A stretch of DNA of 45,304 nt, taken from contig SVOP01000003.1 of the NCBI GenBank assembly GCA_015066325.1, positions 1 through 45,304 on the forward strand, in the 5' to 3' direction. The notes under the pieces are model-generated. The model made no database searches, was not told the DNA's origin, and worked only from the letters and a program-made list of their open reading frames with translations. The stretch is from Oscillospiraceae bacterium (GTDB lineage: Bacteria > Bacillota > Clostridia > Oscillospirales > Acutalibacteraceae). A program made the translations under genes and the position numbers. Below are positions 41,801 through 45,304 of this stretch, piece by piece (position 1 is the stretch's first letter; each line of letters begins with the position of its first letter).

Positions 41801-42368
41801 GAGAATCGGGCGGAAAAAAGTCAATAATACCGCCTCTAACGGCAAACTGCCCTGCACCCTCAACGCTTTCAGCTCTTTTAAAGCCTGCAGAAATGAGGGT
41901 TTCCGTAACCTTTTCGGTGGAAATTTCGGTATTGAAATCTATTTTAAATGTACGCTTTTTAAGCTCTTTAGGTGGAATTGTCAGTTGCAGAGCCGATTCT
42001 GCTGAGCAAACAACAATTTTACATTCGCCTTTTAAAATAGAACATAAGGTTTTAATTCTTAGTTGCTCATATTCTCTTGACTGACCCTGTGAAGAGTTAA
42101 AGGAGAAATCTCTTGCAGGGTAGAAACCTGCAATTTCTTTGTTGCCGTTTAATTCATTTATATCTGCGGTGAATTTTCGTGCACTGCTTTCATCAGGCAA
42201 AACAACAATAGCTCTGCGAGAAAATTCCTCGCAAAGCGAAAAAACAAGATGTGCTTTCGGTGCAGGGGGCAGTCCCACAATTCCCGAGGGACACATATCT
42301 GCACCGATGTACCTTACAACATCTTGGTATTGAGTTGAATTCTGAAGAAGTTGTTTATAGCCTGACAT
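38877..42368 (-). CDS. mfd: Transcription-repair coupling factor Mfd
   Basis: A DNA translocase that removes stalled RNA polymerase and recruits UvrA. The ATG at 42368 (MSGYKQLL) has GAGG 6 nt upstream and starts 7 bp after pth, so the open frame's earlier part is dropped; this leaves about 1163 aa. In order: a UvrB-like N-terminal module (RKFTADINELNG, SVEGAGQFAVRGGIIDFFPP), the RNA polymerase-interaction domain (GDYVVHSVHGIGIFDGI), helicase motifs GDVGFGKTEVA, DEEQRFGVGQKE, LSATPIPRT, TTIIETGVDVPNANT and QIRGRVGRS, and the C-terminal TRCF domain. It is complete. It lies in the glmU-pth-mfd order known from Bacillus. Confidence 0.97.
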   Translation of the reverse strand: MSGYKQLLQNSTQYQDVVRYIGADMCPSGIVGLPPAPKAHLVFSLCEEFSRRAIVVLPDESSARKFTADINELNGNKEIAGFYPARDFSFNSSQGQSREYEQLRIKTLCSILKGECKIVVCSAESALQLTIPPKELKKRTFKIDFNTEISTEKVTETLISAGFKRAESVEGAGQFAVRGGIIDFFPPDSPQPVRIELWGDEVDTISLFDVSTQRRTEGLDFCEITPSTEIVFDNEEGLKNKIEEFISTVSGKGSKKSKEQLNRDIEMLNSGVKLQSVDKYLSLAYETPASVFDYMDDAFLFVCESAAVKDKVQNSSKLLLQEIKAQFESGVLTKGLDRFFLTFPELLLIYEKKKAIYIDNFTRGSFDTPVKSLTTFNVQQNPLWNGSLEVLLDDLKPSLSKKETCIILAGTEKSANSLVEALETEDIKAMFFPVPPAQFPKNTVSILSGGLSGGFRYPSEKFNIISYGKGVHKSTQKRKKNYKAADAIQSLEELSRGDYVVHSVHGIGIFDGIQKLEVSGLTKDFIKITYAKGDALYVPVTQLDLVSKYIGPKDDTKTLKLSRLGGNDWEKMKARVKASAKNMAKELIELYSKRMKTAGFAFSPDIDMQNDFERRFEYEETEDQLRSINEIKKDMEKPHPMDRLLCGDVGFGKTEVALRAAFKCIADGKQCAILVPTTILALQHYNTILRRFEGFPIEADMLSRFRTPKEQTRIIKALKRGAIDIIVGTHRLISKDIVFKDLGLIIVDEEQRFGVGQKEKLKEMYPDVDCLTLSATPIPRTMNMAMSGIRDMSVIEEAPQDRFPVQTYVLEHDWEVITEAMAKEIRRGGQVYYLHNKVNTIDKTAATIHEFLPDANIGIAHGKMSEDELSEVWRQLLEGEIDILVCTTIIETGVDVPNANTLIIENADHLGLAQLHQIRGRVGRSARRGFAYLTFNRNRELTEIAQKRLTAIREYTEFGSGFKIAMRDLEIRGAGNLLGSEQHGHMEAVGYDMYMKLLSEAVIEEKGEDIKTNQKECLIDIRIDAHIPETYIESLPQRLSIYKRIADIKTEEDASDVIDELIDRFGEPPAGVEGLVKVALLRNTAAGLGVYEIGQNNNSLLLYVEEIDMQKVARLVKGMRGRILVSRGPKPYITVKKSSGQSPLDTLEEAFNLLKSEEEKNDI

Positions 42369-42375
42369 AAAAACC

Positions 42376-42981
42376 TCAACTATTGTATTTGGACATTGCA
42401 CCCTCGAAATCACCCTTTACGAGCATTTCGAGAGCAACTGCGCCATCTTCAATGGCATTTCTTACAGCAGGAATATCTTTCTTTGGAAAATTCGCAAGCA
42501 CCCAATCGGCTAAATCGTAATCAGGGTGAGGTTTAGCGCCAACGCCGATTTTAATTCTCGGAAAATTTTCCGAGCCTAAATGGGCAATAATGCTCTTTAT
42601 TCCGTTGTGACCTCCCGCAGAACCTTTTCTTCTTATGCGAAGCTTACCGGGTTCTAAAGAAATGTCATCAAAAACAACAATAATATTTTCTACGGGAATT
42701 TTATAGAATTTTGCACATTCGGAAACCGCAGTACCACTATTGTTCATCATAGTCTGAGGCTTCATAAAAAGAACCTTGCTGCTTCCGATTTTAGCATCAC
42801 CTATAAGAGCGTGAAATTTAAGCTTCTTTGCCTTGAAACCTAATTTATCTTCTAAATAGGTTATAAATAAAAATCCTGCGTTATGGCGAGTTGTTTCGTA
42901 TTTTGTGCCGGGGTTTCCGAGACCTACAACTAAATAATCATAGGTGGAATTGCCACCATCTTTTTTAAATTTGTTAAACAT
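42376..42981 (-). CDS. pth: Peptidyl-tRNA hydrolase Pth
   Basis: Frees tRNA from dropped peptidyl-tRNAs. It has VGLGNPGTKYETTRHNAGF with the catalytic His of the NAG region, FMKPQTMMNNSG (Asn/Met contacts), VFDDISLEPGKLRIRRKGSAGGHNGIKSI (catalytic Asp and glycine-rich part) and FPRIKIGVG. The length of 201 aa is slightly above the norm because of an N-terminal extension of about 14 residues (FNKFKKDGGNSTYD). GGAGAAA gives the start at 42981. It overlaps the glmU-like gene by 8 bases and is 7 bp before mfd. Confidence 0.96.
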   Translation of the reverse strand: MFNKFKKDGGNSTYDYLVVGLGNPGTKYETTRHNAGFLFITYLEDKLGFKAKKLKFHALIGDAKIGSSKVLFMKPQTMMNNSGTAVSECAKFYKIPVENIIVVFDDISLEPGKLRIRRKGSAGGHNGIKSIIAHLGSENFPRIKIGVGAKPHPDYDLADWVLANFPKKDIPAVRNAIEDGAVALEMLVKGDFEGAMSKYNS

Positions 42982-43672
42982 TTTTTTCTCCGTTGTGTTG
43001 TCGTTTATATGGTTTTTTTATATTTACCCAATTTTCTTTTATTGTTTGTTTGCTTCTTGCAACTGCAAGGGCATTATCAGGAACATTTTCTGTAATTGTT
43101 GAGCCTGCGGCGGTAAAAGCATTTTCACCAACGGTAACAGGAGCAACAAGATTTGTGTTGCATCCGATAAAAGCACCATCTTTGACAGTTGTTCGGAATT
43201 TGTTTTTTCCGTTATAGTTTACCGTTACACAACCGCAACCGAAGTTAACATCCTTGCCCACATCAGAGTCACCAACATAGAGAAGGTGGGGAAGCTTACT
43301 GCCCTCATCAACAGTTGAGTTTTTCACCTCAACAAAGTTACCGATGTGAACATTATCCGCTATTATGCAGTCAGGGCGAATGTGAACAAAAGGTCCGGCT
43401 GTAACACCTGAACCGATTCGGGAACTGAAGCTTTGAGTGTTATTGAGTTTTGTATTTTTGCCGATAATGGTATCACTGATATATGAATTAGGACCGATTA
43501 TACAGTTTTCTCCGATTTCAGTTTTACCCAGAATAATTGTGTTGGGTAAAATAAGAGTGCCTTTACCGATTTTTATGTTTTCTTCAATAATAACTCCGTC
43601 AGGGCAGGGGATTTCTACTCCAAAATCAAGTAATTTTTCAATAACTTCTGTTCTTTGAGATTTATTAATCAA
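42974..43672 (-). CDS. GlmU C-terminal-like left-handed beta-helix acetyltransferase
   Basis: The start is a TTG at 43672 with AAAGGAG 8 nt before it (the ATG nearby is out of frame and stops at once). It gives about 232 aa, half the size of GlmU (about 455 aa). The uridylyltransferase half is missing. The hexapeptide repeats are clear (IEENIKIGKGTLILPNTIILGKTEIGENCIIG), and the acetyltransferase features of GlmU are kept: KLPHLLYVGDSDVG, GCVTVNYNGKNKFRT and GAFIGCNTNLVAPVTVG, ending ALAVARSKQTIKENW. It is expected to acetylate glucosamine 1-phosphate or a related amino sugar. It heads the operon with pth and mfd, the place of glmU in Bacillus, where prs and ctc normally follow. Confidence 0.85.
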   Translation of the reverse strand: MINKSQRTEVIEKLLDFGVEIPCPDGVIIEENIKIGKGTLILPNTIILGKTEIGENCIIGPNSYISDTIIGKNTKLNNTQSFSSRIGSGVTAGPFVHIRPDCIIADNVHIGNFVEVKNSTVDEGSKLPHLLYVGDSDVGKDVNFGCGCVTVNYNGKNKFRTTVKDGAFIGCNTNLVAPVTVGENAFTAAGSTITENVPDNALAVARSKQTIKENWVNIKKPYKRQHNGEKNV

Positions 43673-43697
43673 AAAACATTCTCCTTTGCAACATATT

Positions 43698-43726
43698 ATT
43701 CTACCATATATTATGTTCTTTTTCAA
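43698..43726 (-). promoter_or_regulatory. SigA-type promoter of the glmU-like/pth/mfd operon
   Basis: Minus strand: -35 TTGAAA (43721-43726), 17-nt spacer, -10 TAGAAT (43698-43703), 26 bp ahead of the TTG start. Five genes follow with overlaps or tiny gaps. Confidence 0.75.
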
Positions 43727-43748
43727 GAATATATAAAAGTATATAATC

Positions 43749-43776
43749 TTGATTTATTTCTTGTTGGTGATATAAT
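43749..43776 (+). promoter_or_regulatory. SigA-type promoter of the M20 peptidase gene
   Basis: -35 TTGATT (43749-43754), 16-nt spacer, perfect -10 TATAAT (43771-43776) with TG-n. It stands back to back with the glmU-like promoter, 22 bp apart. Confidence 0.75.
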
Positions 43777-43805
43777 TTAGGAAAGAAATGTATTCAGGTG
43801 ATAGA

Positions 43806-45239
43806 ATGAAATATGCTTTTATAATATTAGGCTTGGCATTTTTGCTGTTTATTTTTGTTTTGCTTTTCAATGCAATTAAAGTGAAAATAAAATCCCGTAA
43901 GCTGACAGATGAAATTATTCATAAAACCAAAGAAGAGCAAACTGAATATGCTCATAAATTAGGTGAAATGATTCGTTGCGAAACCATTTCAAAAAAAGAT
44001 GAGTATAATGATACGGAGTTTAAAAAGTTAAGAGAAACAGTTGAAAAACTCTTTCCTTTGGTTCACGAGAAATGCGAGAAAATGATTTTTTCCGATGACT
44101 GCTGGATTTATAAGCTTAAAGGTAAGGATGAAAGCAGAAATATTATGGTTATGTCCCATCACGATGTTGTAGAAGTTAAGGGGGCGTGGCTTCATCCGGG
44201 TTTTTGCGGTGAAATATTTGATGATGCTTTATGGGGCAGAGGTGCAGTTGATACGAAAACACCTCTTTTTGCAGAGTTTCAGGCTCTTGAGGAATTGTTG
44301 AAAGATGGTTTTGTTCCCGAAACCAACCTTTACATAGGTTCTTCTCATAATGAAGAAATATCCGGCGACGGAATCCCCACTGCTCTTAAATATTTTGAAG
44401 AGCAGGGTATAGTTTTTGAAACCATACTTGATGAGGGCGGAGCAATAATTGACCCGCCTCTTGCAGGAATGAAATGCAAATGTGCTATGATGGCGGTTCA
44501 TGAAAAAGGAATTCATCGACTTATATGTACTGCAGAAGAGGGGAATGCTCATACTGGTCTTGCGGCAAATGTTAATACACCTGTTGCAAGAATGGCTGCT
44601 TTTATAGCAGAGATTAATTCAAAAAACATTTTCATTCGCCGTCTTTACCCTGAGGTTAAAGCAATGTTTGAGGGGTTATGTCCTTATACACCATTTATTA
44701 TGACGATTCTTTTCAGTAATCTTTGGTGTTTTGGCGGTCTTCTTAAATGGGCAATGCCAAAGCTTAATGCACAAGCAGGGGCGATGCTTGGAACATCTTG
44801 CTCCTTTAACGAGATTTCAGGCTCGAGAGATGATAAAAAATGCACTGCAAAAGCTATGCTTCGGTGCGTTAATGATGAGGATTTGAAAAAAGATATTGAA
44901 GCAATTAAGAAAGTTGCAGAAAAATATGGTGTTGAAGTTTCAGACGGAGAGAATAATGAATATCATAAGCCTGCCGATATGACAAAACCTGCTTTTGCAT
45001 ACACAAGAGAATGTATAGCAGAAATTTTCCCCAATGTTGCAAGTGCGGCATATATTCTCCCTGCAGGAACTGATGCAAGGCATTTAAGTGATATTTGTGA
45101 TTGTGTAATAAGATTTGCTCCGATTGAAATGGATGCACAGCAGTTCGCAAGCGTTCACAGTGAGAATGAAAATATATCCTTGAAAGCAATCAGTAACGCT
45201 GTGGCTTTCTATAAGCACTACATAAAAAATTACAGATAA
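43806..45239 (+). CDS. Membrane-anchored M20 family metallopeptidase
   Basis: The ATG at 43806 is favoured (AGGTGAT just upstream) over the ATG at 43788, giving about 477 aa. An N-terminal membrane segment (YAFIILGLAFLLFIFVLLF) anchors the protein. M20 zinc-binding motifs are present: MSHHDVVE (His, Asp), LWGRGAVDTKTP (bridging Asp), SSHNEEISGDG (catalytic Glu pair), DEGGAI and the late AGTDARHLSD (His). The order and the GRGAVDTK form resemble the carboxypeptidase S/PM20D1 branch, which cleaves or makes N-acyl amino acids and dipeptides. The substrate and which side of the membrane it faces are undetermined. It is monocistronic with its own terminator. Confidence 0.88.
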   Translation: MKYAFIILGLAFLLFIFVLLFNAIKVKIKSRKLTDEIIHKTKEEQTEYAHKLGEMIRCETISKKDEYNDTEFKKLRETVEKLFPLVHEKCEKMIFSDDCWIYKLKGKDESRNIMVMSHHDVVEVKGAWLHPGFCGEIFDDALWGRGAVDTKTPLFAEFQALEELLKDGFVPETNLYIGSSHNEEISGDGIPTALKYFEEQGIVFETILDEGGAIIDPPLAGMKCKCAMMAVHEKGIHRLICTAEEGNAHTGLAANVNTPVARMAAFIAEINSKNIFIRRLYPEVKAMFEGLCPYTPFIMTILFSNLWCFGGLLKWAMPKLNAQAGAMLGTSCSFNEISGSRDDKKCTAKAMLRCVNDEDLKKDIEAIKKVAEKYGVEVSDGENNEYHKPADMTKPAFAYTRECIAEIFPNVASAAYILPAGTDARHLSDICDCVIRFAPIEMDAQQFASVHSENENISLKAISNAVAFYKHYIKNYR

Positions 45240-45243
45240 ATAT

Positions 45244-45280
45244 AAAAATCTGCTGAATTGCGGTTCAGCAGATTTTTATT
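45244..45280 (+). terminator. Rho-independent terminator after M20 peptidase
   Basis: AAAAATCTGCTGAA (45244-45257) pairs with TTCAGCAGATTTTT (45264-45277) around TTGCGG, and ends in T. It is also able to stop transcription coming from the right. Confidence 0.9.
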
Positions 45281-45304
45281 ATTGTGCCAAATTCTCGAAA
45301 AAGT

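Overview
The window looks like a chromosomal segment from an anaerobic, low-GC, probably spore-forming gut Clostridia (Ruminococcaceae/Oscillospiraceae-like). The support is its AT-rich base composition, Gram-positive ribosome binding sites, a SpoVB-type flippase next to mazG and hup, a glmU-like/pth/mfd cluster, a dockerin-bearing secreted protein, a GH130-type phosphorylase, rhamnulokinase and a minimal two-gene SUF system. No database was searched. All family names come from reading motifs and gene order.

Left part (1-9.8 kb): a 5'-truncated nucleotidyltransferase-like gene and a family 2 glycosyltransferase run into a terminator, facing a stand-alone PqqD-like gene. Two secreted proteins follow, each with its own promoter: a lipase-like alpha/beta hydrolase, and a mosaic of about 1186 residues (unknown N-terminal domain, GLUG-like repeats, four dockerin-type calcium loops, C-terminal esterase). 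A three-helix membrane protein of unknown function lies on the other strand.

Middle left (9.9-22.2 kb): a small hydrolase, then a tightly packed housekeeping run recJ-rel-dtd-MBL hydrolase-hemZ. An interspersed repeat separates this from uridine kinase-like/SpoVB-like/mazG/hup. Behind hup lie two almost identical 117-bp units, each with two hairpins.

Middle (22.2-29.0 kb, minus strand): one apparent operon from a consensus promoter at about 29.0 kb, carrying smsC/sufC-like, smsB/sufB-like, rhaB, an M28-like protein that seems to have lost its metal ligands, a GH130-type enzyme and a MATE transporter, ending at a strong bidirectional terminator.

Right part (29.0-45.3 kb): a PAS-PAS-GGDEF diguanylate cyclase overlaps murD; a secreted metallophosphoesterase follows. 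A TPR gene plus a DUF4037 nucleotidyltransferase-like gene diverge from an amino-acid ABC transporter operon, whose promoter contains a perfect palindrome that occurs again 103 bp upstream. A gene-free stretch of about 570 bp (37381-37950) holds a large inverted repeat, a strongly structured candidate non-coding RNA, palindromic repeat sequence and a heptanucleotide array. The last operon (minus strand) is glmU C-terminal-like/pth/mfd/TSCPD protein/nucleosidase, divergent from a membrane-anchored M20 peptidase.

The most notable items are the unexplained structured RNA candidate at 37478-37650, the paired operators at 34792-34912, the heptanucleotide-tailed repeat family at three loci, the tandem hairpin units after hup, and the multi-domain dockerin/esterase protein. 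Many starts were moved downstream to the codon with a good ribosome binding site; each case is noted.
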